DNA of 24,898 nt from Flavobacteriales bacterium (GTDB taxonomy: Bacteria; Bacteroidota; Bacteroidia; Flavobacteriales_D; Parvicellaceae): contig JALWSJ010000131.1 of assembly GCA_026993705.1 (NCBI GenBank), positions 1-24,898 of the forward strand, read 5' to 3'. The translations under genes and the position numbers were made by a program. Position 1 is the first letter of the stretch. Every line of letters starts with the position of its first letter. Positions 7,992 to 16,784 of this stretch are shown here, in pieces. The notes under the pieces are model-generated. The model made no database searches. It had not been told where the DNA came from and saw only the letters and a program-made list of their open reading frames with translations.

Positions 7992-8021
7992 ATTCAATGT
8001 TAAAAGTTATTAACATTGAAT
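7992..8021 (+). promoter_or_regulatory. Perfect 12-bp hairpin between porP/sprF and gldK
   Basis: ATTCAATGTTAA (7992-8003) and TTAACATTGAAT (8010-8021) form a perfect stem around a 6-nt loop. No T-run follows, so it is not a normal intrinsic terminator. It may be an RNA processing or stability element that sets gldK-N levels relative to porP, or an operator-like palindrome. The role is inferred only from position and symmetry. Confidence 0.45.
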
Positions 8022-8061
8022 TGTTGAAAAACAGAGTTAAACTAATTTAACAAAAGGTAGT

Positions 8062-9537
8062 ATGAAAAAAGTATTGTATTTTGCAATAATAGCATTAACT
8101 TTTGCAAGTTGTGGGAGTGGTAGTAGAGGTGAGCTTACAGGAGTGCAGGGTAGAGAAATTTGGTTTCACGATGACCCGTTGGGGATGTTGTATATTCCTG
8201 CTGGAAGTTTTCAAATGGGGCAGAGTGACGAGGATGTTCCTTTTGTTCATTACACAAGAACAAAAACTGTTTCCGTTGCCGCTTTCTACATGGATCAAAT
8301 GGAAATTGACAATAATGAGTATCGTCAATTTGTTTACTGGGTTAGAGATTCGATTGCTCGTAGAATTTTAGGACAAGAAGATGAGTCAACTTGGTTAGTT
8401 CCGACATTGGATGATGAGTTAGAAGAAAAAGATGCTGAGGATTGGAATTTGAATTGGAGAGAGCCTTTGGATTTTGAGAAATATGAAGGAAACGAACAGT
8501 TTCCTCTGTTGGCTGAAATGTTTTTGCCTGAAAATGAACGTTTTTACAAAAGGTTGGAAATAGATACAAGAAAATTAATGTTTGAATACTATTGGATTGA
8601 TTTGCAAGAAGCAGCTGTAAAAGGTCGTCCAATGGTTAAAAAGTTGTCTAATTCAGAATACGAAGATGATCCTGATCACCGTAAGAAAATGAATAATCCC
8701 GATATGCCTTTCCCTTATGAACCGGGAATAAAAAGAGGTCAGGATTTGGATTTAGGTTACCGAAACAGTAAAGGTCAAAACAACGCGATTAGAGGACACG
8801 AAGATCGATCTAGATTTATTATTCACGAAATTATAAATGTATATCCTGATACATTATGTTGGGTGAGAGATTTTACATATAGCTACAATGAGCCAATGAC
8901 GAATATGTATTTTTGGCATCCGGCTTACGATGGTTATCCGGTTGTTGGTGTAACATGGCAACAAGCTAATGCTTTTAGTGTATGGAGAACTCAATTAATG
9001 AACTCTTATCGTTCTGCGAATTGGGAGTCGTATGTTCAAGACTTTAGATTACCAACCGAAGCTGAATGGGAATACGCTGCTAGAGGTGGTTTAGACGGAA
9101 GTCCTTATCCTTGGGGTGGTCCTTATATTAGAAATGCTAGCGGTTGTTTCTTAGGTAACTTTAAACCGATGCGTGGTAGGTACATGGAAGATGGAGGTTT
9201 CCACACGGTAAGAACAGATAAATATCATCCAAATGAGTATGGGCTTTACTGTATGGCGGGTAATGTAGCTGAGTGGTGTAGCACAGCTTACGATGAGTCA
9301 ATGTATGAGTTTTCACACGATTTGAATACAGAATACAAGTATCACGCACTTGATCACGATCCTCCATCAATGAAACGTAAAGTTATCCGAGGTGGTTCTT
9401 GGAAAGATATAGGATATTATCTCCAAACAGGTACAAGGACGTATGAGTACCAAGATACGGCTAAATCATATATCGGATTTAGAAATGTAATGTCTTACTT
9501 AGGACGAGGTGGTGCAAATAAAGAAGGGGATATGTAG
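8062..9537 (+). CDS. gldK: Gliding motility/type IX secretion lipoprotein GldK (PorK)
   Basis: 491 residues. A lipoprotein signal with lipobox FASC (Cys17) predicts a lipid-anchored protein, which as GldK forms a periplasmic ring with GldN under the outer membrane. The body is an FGE-sulfatase (formylglycine-generating-enzyme-like) fold: it begins LYIPAGSFQMGQSDED and carries LPTEAEWEYAARGG, YPWGG, GLYCMAGNVAEW and VIRGGSWKD. In GldK this fold is structural and not known to be catalytic. An insertion of roughly 150 charged residues after about residue 100 is typical of GldK rather than of FGE enzymes. It is followed by gldL after 69 bp, within the conserved gldKLMN order. Confidence 0.97.
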   Translation: MKKVLYFAIIALTFASCGSGSRGELTGVQGREIWFHDDPLGMLYIPAGSFQMGQSDEDVPFVHYTRTKTVSVAAFYMDQMEIDNNEYRQFVYWVRDSIARRILGQEDESTWLVPTLDDELEEKDAEDWNLNWREPLDFEKYEGNEQFPLLAEMFLPENERFYKRLEIDTRKLMFEYYWIDLQEAAVKGRPMVKKLSNSEYEDDPDHRKKMNNPDMPFPYEPGIKRGQDLDLGYRNSKGQNNAIRGHEDRSRFIIHEIINVYPDTLCWVRDFTYSYNEPMTNMYFWHPAYDGYPVVGVTWQQANAFSVWRTQLMNSYRSANWESYVQDFRLPTEAEWEYAARGGLDGSPYPWGGPYIRNASGCFLGNFKPMRGRYMEDGGFHTVRTDKYHPNEYGLYCMAGNVAEWCSTAYDESMYEFSHDLNTEYKYHALDHDPPSMKRKVIRGGSWKDIGYYLQTGTRTYEYQDTAKSYIGFRNVMSYLGRGGANKEGDM

Positions 9538-9606
9538 GCTCCTGTTTAATAGAAAGTAAATAAAACAAGCAATAATTCAATAAAGTCAAACTAAAAACAA
9601 GGAAAA

Positions 9607-10449
9607 ATGAGCGGAAGTAGTATTTTCGAAAGTAGAAAGTTTAAAACAATAATGAAATTCGTTTACGGTTGGGGTGGAGCAGTCGTAATTGTAGGAGCAC
9701 TATTTAAGATTCTTCACATACCTGGTCCAATGCTTAGTATTGGTTTGTTGGTGGAGGCAGGTATCTTTATCTTATCGGCTTTTGAACCACTACATGAAGA
9801 TTTGGATTGGACATTGGTTTATCCGGAGTTGGCTTTAGGTCATTCCGATGATGAACATGAGTTACCTGAAAAAGAGGAAGAGGAAGTGCTTACAGTGGAA
9901 GAACCGGTTGCTGATCAAGTCTCTGTTGTTGAGCAATTAGATGGAATGTTGGCTGAAGCTAAAATTGAACCTGAATTAATTGAAAGTTTAGGCGAAGGAT
10001 TGAGAAACCTTAGCAATACTGCTAGTCAATTAGGGAATATTAGCGATGCTTCGGTAGCTACTGAAGAATTTGTTGGTAATATTAAATCAGCTTCTGATAG
10101 AGTAGGTAAACTTTCTGAAGCTTATGAAACAGCTGCTACTTCTCTTATGGGGCTGACTAATACGCAAGAAGAAGGAGCTAACTTTGGAGAAGCGATGCAA
10201 AAAGTATCAAGTAATCTTTCTGCCTTGAATAATGTATATGAAATGCAATTGAAAGGAGCTTCTGAACAATTAGAAACTACAGAGAAGGTGTACAGTGGTA
10301 TAAACGAGTTGATGACCAACCTTCATGCTTCTGTAGATGATACGAAGAAGTACAAAGAAACTATGGCTGAACTAAGTAAAAATTTAGCCGAGTTGAATCA
10401 AGTTTATGGTAATATGCTGTCTGCAATGAGCGGTGGTAATAGAGCTTAA
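9607..10449 (+). CDS. gldL: Type IX secretion motor protein GldL (PorL)
   Basis: 280 residues. Two N-terminal membrane helices (about 19-36 and 42-60) carry charged or polar residues inside or near the membrane: Tyr20, Lys34, His37, Glu50 and Glu60. This pattern fits the residues known to matter for proton flow in GldL. After HEDLDWTLVYPEL comes a long, acidic, mostly helical cytoplasmic tail (about 80-280). It is rich in repeated heptad-like stretches such as ASDRVGKLSEAYETAATSL. GldL forms the stator-like pentamer around two GldM helices and converts proton motive force into motion for secretion and gliding. It lies between gldK and gldM, 57 bp before gldM. Confidence 0.97.
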   Translation: MSGSSIFESRKFKTIMKFVYGWGGAVVIVGALFKILHIPGPMLSIGLLVEAGIFILSAFEPLHEDLDWTLVYPELALGHSDDEHELPEKEEEEVLTVEEPVADQVSVVEQLDGMLAEAKIEPELIESLGEGLRNLSNTASQLGNISDASVATEEFVGNIKSASDRVGKLSEAYETAATSLMGLTNTQEEGANFGEAMQKVSSNLSALNNVYEMQLKGASEQLETTEKVYSGINELMTNLHASVDDTKKYKETMAELSKNLAELNQVYGNMLSAMSGGNRA

Positions 10450-10506
10450 TACAAAACATAACGAACAATCAAATTAAAGTATTAACCTATTAAAAACCTA
10501 TAAATA

Positions 10507-12300
10507 ATGGGAGGAGGAAAAGAAACCCCAAGACAGAAACTGATTGGTCTGATGTACCTTGTATTGATGGCCTTATTAGCAATGAATGTGTCAAAATCTA
10601 TTTTGAATGCATTTATAACTATAAATGAAAAATTTGAGCACGCTGCTGAGTTAACACATGAGACTACCGAGGGTCTTATCAATCGTATTGATGGACAACT
10701 TGTAGCCTTAAAGAGTACCAAAGCAGCCAAAGCTGACATTAAAAAAGTAGAAGAGATTCAGAAAGCAGCTGAAGAAATTAGAAAATTATCTAAAGGTACT
10801 TCTAATTTTTTCATAAAAGAAGCGGCTGATATGATTACTACTTCAGATAATTTAATGCCAACGCCTTTTTATGATACAGATGACGATGGTTATTTCCATT
10901 TAAAACATATGGATACCTTATCTAAAAAGGACGATTATGATACACCACCACATATTTATTTATTAGAAGGTACTCATGAACCTTCTGAAAAAGGGTTGAT
11001 GGTAGAGAAACGTCTTTTTGATTTTCGTGATAGTATAGTAGTTATGGCCGCTAAGTACCAAGAAGAAAAAGGTGGCAAAATTGTTAAATACTTCATTGAT
11101 CCATCTAAAATTGTTCGTCCGCATACCAAACACGATACGGTTGAATTTAGAAAATCAGTAGATGAAGCTTTAAAAACGGTTCATCCTGATGATAGGGATA
11201 GGATAAGAAGAATTATCAACATTTTAACCGTACCGGAAGGTGAGTACCATAAAGGGGAGGAACATCCTATTCCGTGGATTGCAACTCAATTTGACCATGC
11301 GGTTATTGTTGCTGCTGCTACCGTTTTTACTTCGTTAATGAATGATGTGAAGATGGCAGAAGCTTTAGCTATTGAAACGGTTTCAGGAAGAGCGACAGCT
11401 CCAACTTTTAAATTCAATAAGGTTGAGCCTCTTGCTTTTGCGAGTACCTCGTACATCAATCAAGGTGATTCTTTGAATCTTAAAGTGATGATTGCTGCAT
11501 ATGACTCTACTGAAAAAATGGAATTACATTATTGGATTGATGATACTACTCGTTCTAAGGATAATATGAAAAAATTCAAGGGAAGAGCCGGAGCTTCCTT
11601 ACCTCTTGGAGGTAGTGTCGGAGAACACGTAGTTGTCGGTACAATAGCTGTGAAAGAAAAAGGAGTTAAGAAATGGAAACCATGGAAATTTAAATATAGC
11701 GTTGGTGCACCAAATGCTGCTGTCGCTGCTGCTGACTTAAATGTCCTGTACAGAGGATGGGATAACAAATTAAAAGTATCAGCTTCAGGGTATGATCCTT
11801 CTACTGTTTCTGTGAGTGCTTCCGGAGGGGTAAGCATCTCTAAAAAAGGAGACTTTTATATCGCTAAAGTAAAAGGTAGTGCTAAAAAAGTAACAATTAA
11901 TGTTACAGCTAAAGATGCAAAAGGAAATTCTGTTTCTTTAGCGCAAGAAGAGTTTAGAGTATTTCCTTTGCCTGCACCTCAAATATATTTCGCCAATCAA
12001 TCTATCGACAAGCCTGTTTTGAGTAGGTCTATGGCTAGAAAAGCTTCTAAATTAGTTGCTAAGTTAGGAAATAGTCCATTAAATGTCCCTTATGAGGTCA
12101 CTCAATTCAACATGATTGTTGTCAAGAATGGAAAAATGGGTACATTGGAATCCAAAAGTGCTAAGCTTACCGGTGCAATGAAGGCAGCAATTAAAAAAAT
12201 GCCTTCAGGTTCAATGTTGACTTTTAGTGGAGTTAAGGCAAGAAAAGTGCCGGGAGGAAAACCAATGCCTATTGGTGGAATAGCCTTTAAATTAAGATAA
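10507..12300 (+). CDS. gldM: Type IX secretion/gliding motor protein GldM (PorM)
   Basis: 597 residues beginning MGGGKETPRQKLIGLMYLVLMALLAMNVSKSIL, the hallmark GldM N-terminus, with a single membrane helix at about 12-32. The large periplasmic region should form the elongated dimer that spans from the GldL motor to the GldK/GldN ring. The C-terminal region has Ig-like beta domains (...GNSVSLAQEEFRVFPLPAPQIYFANQ...). The family is usually a little over 500 residues as I recall it, so this protein looks about 80 longer. Much of the extra length appears to lie at about 115-265, with charged segments such as HPDDRDRIRRI. Translation probably continues into gldN, 17 bp downstream. Confidence 0.97.
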   Translation: MGGGKETPRQKLIGLMYLVLMALLAMNVSKSILNAFITINEKFEHAAELTHETTEGLINRIDGQLVALKSTKAAKADIKKVEEIQKAAEEIRKLSKGTSNFFIKEAADMITTSDNLMPTPFYDTDDDGYFHLKHMDTLSKKDDYDTPPHIYLLEGTHEPSEKGLMVEKRLFDFRDSIVVMAAKYQEEKGGKIVKYFIDPSKIVRPHTKHDTVEFRKSVDEALKTVHPDDRDRIRRIINILTVPEGEYHKGEEHPIPWIATQFDHAVIVAAATVFTSLMNDVKMAEALAIETVSGRATAPTFKFNKVEPLAFASTSYINQGDSLNLKVMIAAYDSTEKMELHYWIDDTTRSKDNMKKFKGRAGASLPLGGSVGEHVVVGTIAVKEKGVKKWKPWKFKYSVGAPNAAVAAADLNVLYRGWDNKLKVSASGYDPSTVSVSASGGVSISKKGDFYIAKVKGSAKKVTINVTAKDAKGNSVSLAQEEFRVFPLPAPQIYFANQSIDKPVLSRSMARKASKLVAKLGNSPLNVPYEVTQFNMIVVKNGKMGTLESKSAKLTGAMKAAIKKMPSGSMLTFSGVKARKVPGGKPMPIGGIAFKLR

Positions 12301-12317
12301 ATTAAATTGTTGGAATT

Positions 12318-13274
12318 ATGTTTAGAATAAGTTTTAAAAATATCACCTTATCTATTATTTCTATTTTGTCATTAACCACGACAAAAAGTTCTTTAGCTCA
12401 AGAAATTCTACCGAGTTCCGGTGTAACTGTAGAGTCTAATGTGTTAGATGGTGTGTATGTACAAGAACATATTCCAACTAAACGGGTAATTCAATATCCA
12501 TCCCTTCGTGAAGCTGATGTAATTTGGTCTAAAAGAATATGGAGAACGATTGATTTACGTGAGAAAATGAATCATCCGTTATTTTATCCTTTAGAGCCCT
12601 TATCCGATAGACGTTCTTTATGGGATGTTATTCGTTATGGAGTTCTTACAGAGGGTACTATCACTATTTATGACCCAGGTGCTGATCAAGATGACCAGTT
12701 TAAAGTTCCGGTTAAGCCAAAAAATGGTAACGCTCAAGATCCGGAGTTTCTCGAACGACTTAATTCTTTTTTCGGACTTGTTGAAGAAAGTCAAAAAATG
12801 GATCCCGAAACAGATGAGTTGATGTATGATGAAAATGGTGATCCTGTTTATGAAACAACAGTTCTTGAATATACTTCGAGAGATATCATTCGTTATGAAA
12901 TAAAAGAAGATTGGTTTTTTGATAAACAACGTTCTGTAATGGATGTCCGTATTATTGGTATTGCTCCTGTAGTTTATGGTAAAAATGCTGAAACCGGTGA
13001 TATTGTTGGTACTAAAACCTTATTTTGGTTGTATTTCCCTGAGTGTCGTTATACTTTCCAAAATTTTTATGTGTATAATGGTCATAACGATGCTATGCGC
13101 ATGTCCTTTGACGATTTGTTTTGGAAAAGAAGATTTGCTTCTTACATAACAAAAGAAAGTAATGTCTTTGATAGGACAATTTCTCAACCTTTTGATGGTA
13201 TTGATGCTTTATTGGAAGGAGAACGTATTAAAAAAGAAATGTTCATCATAGAGCATGATGTATGGAATTTATAA
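12318..13274 (+). CDS. gldN: Gliding motility/type IX secretion protein GldN (PorN)
   Basis: 318 residues with a signal peptide (about 1-28, ending SLAQ). The body matches GldN: EADVIWSKRIWRTIDLREKMNHPLFYPLEP, SLWDVIRYGVLTEGTITIYDP, YEIKEDWFFDKQRSVMDVRIIGIAPV, and LFWLYFPECRYTFQNFYVYN. GldN is a periplasmic protein that associates with GldK in the ring of the type IX secretion system. It is the last gene of the cluster: 17 bp after gldM and followed by a clear terminator at 13294. Confidence 0.97.
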   Translation: MFRISFKNITLSIISILSLTTTKSSLAQEILPSSGVTVESNVLDGVYVQEHIPTKRVIQYPSLREADVIWSKRIWRTIDLREKMNHPLFYPLEPLSDRRSLWDVIRYGVLTEGTITIYDPGADQDDQFKVPVKPKNGNAQDPEFLERLNSFFGLVEESQKMDPETDELMYDENGDPVYETTVLEYTSRDIIRYEIKEDWFFDKQRSVMDVRIIGIAPVVYGKNAETGDIVGTKTLFWLYFPECRYTFQNFYVYNGHNDAMRMSFDDLFWKRRFASYITKESNVFDRTISQPFDGIDALLEGERIKKEMFIIEHDVWNL

Positions 13275-13293
13275 GAAAAACGATTTATGTACT

Positions 13294-13322
13294 AAAAAGC
13301 CGGCTCATAGCCGGCTTTTTTT
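13294..13322 (+). terminator. Intrinsic terminator after gldN
   Basis: A perfect 12-bp stem, AAAAAGCCGGCT (13294-13305) with AGCCGGCTTTTT (13309-13320), has a 3-nt loop and a T-run at the 3' side. It lies 19 nt after the gldN stop and closes the porP-gldKLMN operon. The A-run on the left arm would let it work on the opposite strand too. Confidence 0.93.
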
Positions 13323-13395
13323 ATGCCTACTATTTAGATTCATTTCGTAAATGTTATTAAAGTGTTATTTTTAAATATTAAACTTTTTTTTAAAC

Positions 13396-13403
13396 TACTT
13401 TTG
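13396..13403 (+). promoter_or_regulatory. Predicted promoter -7 element for the MscS gene
   Basis: TACTTTTG is a perfect match to the Bacteroidota -7 consensus TAnnTTTG, 38 nt before the MscS start codon and downstream of the gldN terminator. The matching -33 region (around 13368-13373) is only T-rich, not a clear TTG. Confidence 0.55.
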
Positions 13404-13441
13404 CAACCGATAAAAATTATAAACCTTAAAAAAAACAAAAA

Positions 13442-14260
13442 ATGGATTTTGAGAAATTATTTAACAACGAAATGTTTACAGGAACAATTCTTCCAATGGT
13501 TAAAGCTATTGCTTTGGCAATTGTTGTTTTATGGATTGGTAAAATTATCATCAACAAAGTAGTTAAATTAATTAGCAAACAAATGGAAAAAGCTAAAACT
13601 GATGAAACTCTTCGTCCGTTTTTGTTAAGTATGCTTAATTTTGGTTTACAAGCTATTCTTTACATAACAGTTATTGGTATTTTGGGTATTGAAACAACTT
13701 CTTTTGCCGCAATTTTAGCTGCTGCAGGTTTGGCTGTTGGTATGGCTCTTTCAGGAACGCTACAAAACTTTGCTGGAGGAGTTATGATTTTACTTTTTAA
13801 ACCTTTCAAAAAAGGTGATCTAATTGAAGCACAAGGTTATCTTGGAGTAGTTAAAGAAATTCAAATGTTTGTAACTATTTTAAATACATTGGATAATAAA
13901 ACAATCATTATTCCTAACGGGCCTTTGTCTAATGGTTCATTGACTAATTTTTCTGTAGAACCACAAAGAAGAGTTGATTGGACAATTGGTATTGCTTATG
14001 GTGACGATGTCGAAAAAGCAAAACAAGTAATCAATAGCTTAATTAATACTGATACAAGAATCTTAAAAGATCCTGCTCCTTTTGTTGCAGTAGGTGAATT
14101 AGCCGATAGTTCTGTTAATTTTACTGTGAGAGCTTGGGTAAATCAAGAAGATTATTGGGGAGTATTTTTCGATATGAATGAAAACGTGTACAACACATTT
14201 GCTAAAGAGGGTTTGAATATACCTTTCCCACAAATGGACGTTCATGTACACAATTCTTAA
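13442..14260 (+). CDS. Small-conductance mechanosensitive channel, MscS family
   Basis: 272 residues, about the size of E. coli MscS. There are three membrane helices: about 17-41, 62-84 and the pore-lining TM3 at about 86-117. TM3 has the Ala/Gly pattern AAILAAAGLAVGMALSGTLQNFAGG. The cytoplasmic beta domain follows at once with FKKGDLIEAQGYLGVVKEIQMFVTILNTLDNKTIIIPNGPLSNGSLTNFS, the classical MscS signature. The alpha/beta domain ends at PFPQMDVHVH. The channel opens under membrane tension to release solutes during osmotic downshock. It has its own predicted promoter and is followed 54 bp later by the DUF3078 gene, possibly on the same transcript. Confidence 0.95.
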   Translation: MDFEKLFNNEMFTGTILPMVKAIALAIVVLWIGKIIINKVVKLISKQMEKAKTDETLRPFLLSMLNFGLQAILYITVIGILGIETTSFAAILAAAGLAVGMALSGTLQNFAGGVMILLFKPFKKGDLIEAQGYLGVVKEIQMFVTILNTLDNKTIIIPNGPLSNGSLTNFSVEPQRRVDWTIGIAYGDDVEKAKQVINSLINTDTRILKDPAPFVAVGELADSSVNFTVRAWVNQEDYWGVFFDMNENVYNTFAKEGLNIPFPQMDVHVHNS

Positions 14261-14314
14261 GCATAGAGAAAAGTATAGATTATATTTATCACATAAGAAT
14301 ATTATATATATAAA

Positions 14315-15316
14315 ATGAAAAGAATAATTTCGTTTGGTTTTCTTGCGTTAATAGCGGGTTCAACCTTTGCACAAATAGACGCTACAGAAAAAGATTTAGG
14401 AGCAAAAGCCAAAGGTGCTGATGATAGTACTAAAACTTGGTCAACAGGAGGAGTTATCAACGTTGGTTTCGGTCAAACATCACTCCATAATTGGGCTGCC
14501 GGTGGGTTGAATAGTTATAGTATTAATACATTATTCAATGTGTTTGCTAACTATTCTAAAGGTAAATTGGCTTGGGATAATTCTTTACAATTAGAATATG
14601 GAACAATTAAGCAATTCAGCCAAGGTCAAGCAGATAGTGTCAAATGGTTCAAAAACTCTGATAGAGTTGAATTAAATTCTAAAGTAGGATACGAAGCCGG
14701 AGGACATTGGTATTATACTACCTTATTGAATTTCCGTTCTCAAATGGCTCCTGGTTATGACAAAACTGGAAAGGAAAGACAAGTTATATCAGATTTAGCT
14801 TCTCCGGCGTACACAACTTTTGCTATTGGGATGGATTACAAACCAAGTAAAAACTTCAACGTTTTTATTTCTCCTGCTGCCTACAGAATGTTGATGGTAC
14901 AACGTTTTAACTTGAGACAAAACTATGGGTTTACCAAAGATGAAGCCGATAAAGGTTCTATTAAAAGTGAATTTGGAGCCTACTTAAAAGCTAAATACAT
15001 TAAAAATGAGCCATTTGGTTTAAAAAATGTAGGTTTTCAAACGGATTTAGCTTTGTTTAGTAACTATTTTCATAATCCTCTTAATATTGATGTTTATTGG
15101 AATACGCTAATTAGCCTTAAAGTAAATAAATACATTACAACGACTATTAGCATCAATACAATTTATGATGATGATATTAAAATTCACACAACCGAACAAC
15201 GTAAAAATCCAAACGGTACGCCAATGGTTGATTCAAATAATGAGCCTGTTTATAAAATAGGACCAAGATTTCAAGTAAAAGAAGCCTTGAGTGTCGGATT
15301 TTCATATAAATTTTAA
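14315..15316 (+). CDS. DUF3078 family envelope protein
   Basis: 333 residues with a signal peptide (about 1-20, ending TFAQ). It carries the DUF3078 signature GGVINVGFGQTSLHNWAAGGLNSYSINTLFNVFANYSKGKLAWDNSLQLEYG. The remainder alternates short beta strands and ends in an aromatic residue (...SVGFSYKF), as expected for an outer-membrane barrel. The family is common in Bacteroidota and its function is not established. It lies 54 bp after the MscS gene and is followed by two stem-loops, so the two probably form a short operon. Exact topology is inferred. Confidence 0.88.
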   Translation: MKRIISFGFLALIAGSTFAQIDATEKDLGAKAKGADDSTKTWSTGGVINVGFGQTSLHNWAAGGLNSYSINTLFNVFANYSKGKLAWDNSLQLEYGTIKQFSQGQADSVKWFKNSDRVELNSKVGYEAGGHWYYTTLLNFRSQMAPGYDKTGKERQVISDLASPAYTTFAIGMDYKPSKNFNVFISPAAYRMLMVQRFNLRQNYGFTKDEADKGSIKSEFGAYLKAKYIKNEPFGLKNVGFQTDLALFSNYFHNPLNIDVYWNTLISLKVNKYITTTISINTIYDDDIKIHTTEQRKNPNGTPMVDSNNEPVYKIGPRFQVKEALSVGFSYKF

Positions 15317-15385
15317 AAACACTTAGTTCATAATATATAGTTTTTAGTGTTTTTAAGGCGAGTTGGTTTCCGACTCGCTTTTTTT
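15315..15385 (+). terminator. Tandem stem-loops / intrinsic terminator after the DUF3078 gene
   Basis: A first stem AAAAACACT/AGTGTTTTT (15315-15323, 15346-15354) starts within the stop codon of the DUF3078 gene. A second, stronger hairpin, GCGAGTTGG...CCGACTCGC from 15358, is followed by a run of seven or more T. The second is a standard rho-independent terminator; the first may help stabilise the 3' end. Confidence 0.88.
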
Positions 15386-15420
15386 GTGTTTAATAGATTG
15401 GTATAATGTTCAAATCTTTC

Positions 15421-15453
15421 TTGTTTAAACATTATAGACTTTTCATATTTTTG
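15421..15453 (+). promoter_or_regulatory. Predicted Bacteroidota promoter for purD
   Basis: A TTG (15421-15423) and a perfect TAnnTTTG match, TATTTTTG (15446-15453), are separated by 22 nt. They lie between the upstream terminator and purD. Transcription would begin near 15460, giving a leader of roughly 45 nt and excluding translation from far upstream of the ATG at 15507. Confidence 0.6.
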
Positions 15454-15506
15454 TAAAAATAGCATAAGGCAAGTTGACTTTAGGCAAGTTCAAAAAAAGA
15501 GAGAGT

Positions 15507-16784
15507 ATGAAAAACGTATTAATATTAGGTTCAGGAGGAAGAGAACATGCAATGGCGTGGAAATTATTCCAAAGTTCACAATTAGAAAAATTATACATAG
15601 CCCCAGGTAACGCCGGTACAGAACAATTCGGAGAAAATGTCAATCTAAATCACTCTGATTTTGAAGAAATTGCTGAATTTTGTTTGCAAAAACAAATTGA
15701 AATAGTTGTTGTGGGTCCCGAAGCCCCTTTGGTTGATGGTATTCACGATTATTTTACACATCACGATAAATACAAGAACATCTGCGTTATTGGTCCCAAA
15801 AAAGAAGGAGCTATATTAGAAGGGAGTAAAGATTTTTCAAAGGCGTTTATGAAACGTCATAATATTCCAACCGCAAAATATATTTCAGTAACAAAAGAGA
15901 ATGTCGATGAAGGAATAAGTTTTTTAGCTAAATTCAAACCTCCCTATGTTCTTAAGGCAGATGGACTTGCAGCAGGTAAAGGAGTTTTGATTCTGGAAGA
16001 TTTAACAGAAGCTGTTTCTGAACTAAAAAACATGCTAAACGGTAAATTTGGTAAAGCAAGTTCCACCGTAGTCATCGAAGAGTTTTTAAAAGGAGAAGAA
16101 GTATCCGTGTTTGTTGTAACCGACGGAACATTTTATAAAATCCTCCCCGAAGCAAAAGATTACAAAAGAATAGGCGAAGGCGATACGGGATTGAATACCG
16201 GAGGAATGGGAGCAGTTTCACCTGTTCCTTTTGCAAGTCGTGAATTTATGGACAAAGTAGAAAATCAAGTTATTATTCCAACGATAAAAGGGTTAAAAAA
16301 AGAAGGAATAGACTATACAGGATTCATCTTCTTCGGTTTGATAAACGTAAAAAAAGACCCCTACGTAATCGAGTACAATTGCAGAATGGGAGACCCCGAA
16401 ACAGAAGTAGTGATGCTTCGCCTAAAATCGGATTTACTCGAGCTCTTCGACGGTATAGCCTCAGGAACATTATCCGAAAGGGATGTAAAAATAGATGCAC
16501 GCTCATCAGTTACAGTTATGTTGGTTTCAAAAGGTTATCCTGAAGCCTACGAAAAAGGAAAAATCATTACAGGGCTAGATAAAGTAACCGACAGTATCGT
16601 ATTTCATGCAAGCACAACCAAAGATGCTGATAATAACATCATCGCTAACGGAGGACGTGTACTAGCCGTATCCTCCTATGGTAAAAATATAGAAACAGCC
16701 TTAAAAAATTCCTATAAAAGCATAGAAAAAATAAATTTCGAGGGAAAAACTTATCGAAAAGATATAGGTAGAGATGTTCTATAA
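15507..16784 (+). CDS. purD: Phosphoribosylamine--glycine ligase
   Basis: PurD joins phosphoribosylamine and glycine using ATP, the second step of purine synthesis. The protein of 425 residues begins MKNVLILGSGGREHAMAWK, the standard PurD N-terminus. This is why the ATG at 15507 is chosen over an in-frame TTG at 15474 that would add 11 unrelated residues. The ATP-grasp domain shows VLKADGLAAGKGV, EEFLKGEEVSVFVVTDG, NTGGMGAVSP, TGFIFFGL and EYNCRMGDPETE. It is a single-gene unit with its own promoter. A 176-bp hairpin element begins at the base after the stop codon. Length and motifs are normal. Confidence 0.97.
   Translation: MKNVLILGSGGREHAMAWKLFQSSQLEKLYIAPGNAGTEQFGENVNLNHSDFEEIAEFCLQKQIEIVVVGPEAPLVDGIHDYFTHHDKYKNICVIGPKKEGAILEGSKDFSKAFMKRHNIPTAKYISVTKENVDEGISFLAKFKPPYVLKADGLAAGKGVLILEDLTEAVSELKNMLNGKFGKASSTVVIEEFLKGEEVSVFVVTDGTFYKILPEAKDYKRIGEGDTGLNTGGMGAVSPVPFASREFMDKVENQVIIPTIKGLKKEGIDYTGFIFFGLINVKKDPYVIEYNCRMGDPETEVVMLRLKSDLLELFDGIASGTLSERDVKIDARSSVTVMLVSKGYPEAYEKGKIITGLDKVTDSIVFHASTTKDADNNIIANGGRVLAVSSYGKNIETALKNSYKSIEKINFEGKTYRKDIGRDVL

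Noticed and set aside
8062..9537. Annotation as a formylglycine-generating (sulfatase-modifying) enzyme
   Set aside because: The fold is of that type, but the lipoprotein signal, the large insertion and the position before gldLMN identify GldK, which has a structural role.
15474..15506. Upstream TTG start for purD adding 11 residues
   Set aside because: The extra residues do not belong to PurD, and the ATG at 15507 gives the standard N-terminus MKNVLILGSGGREHA.
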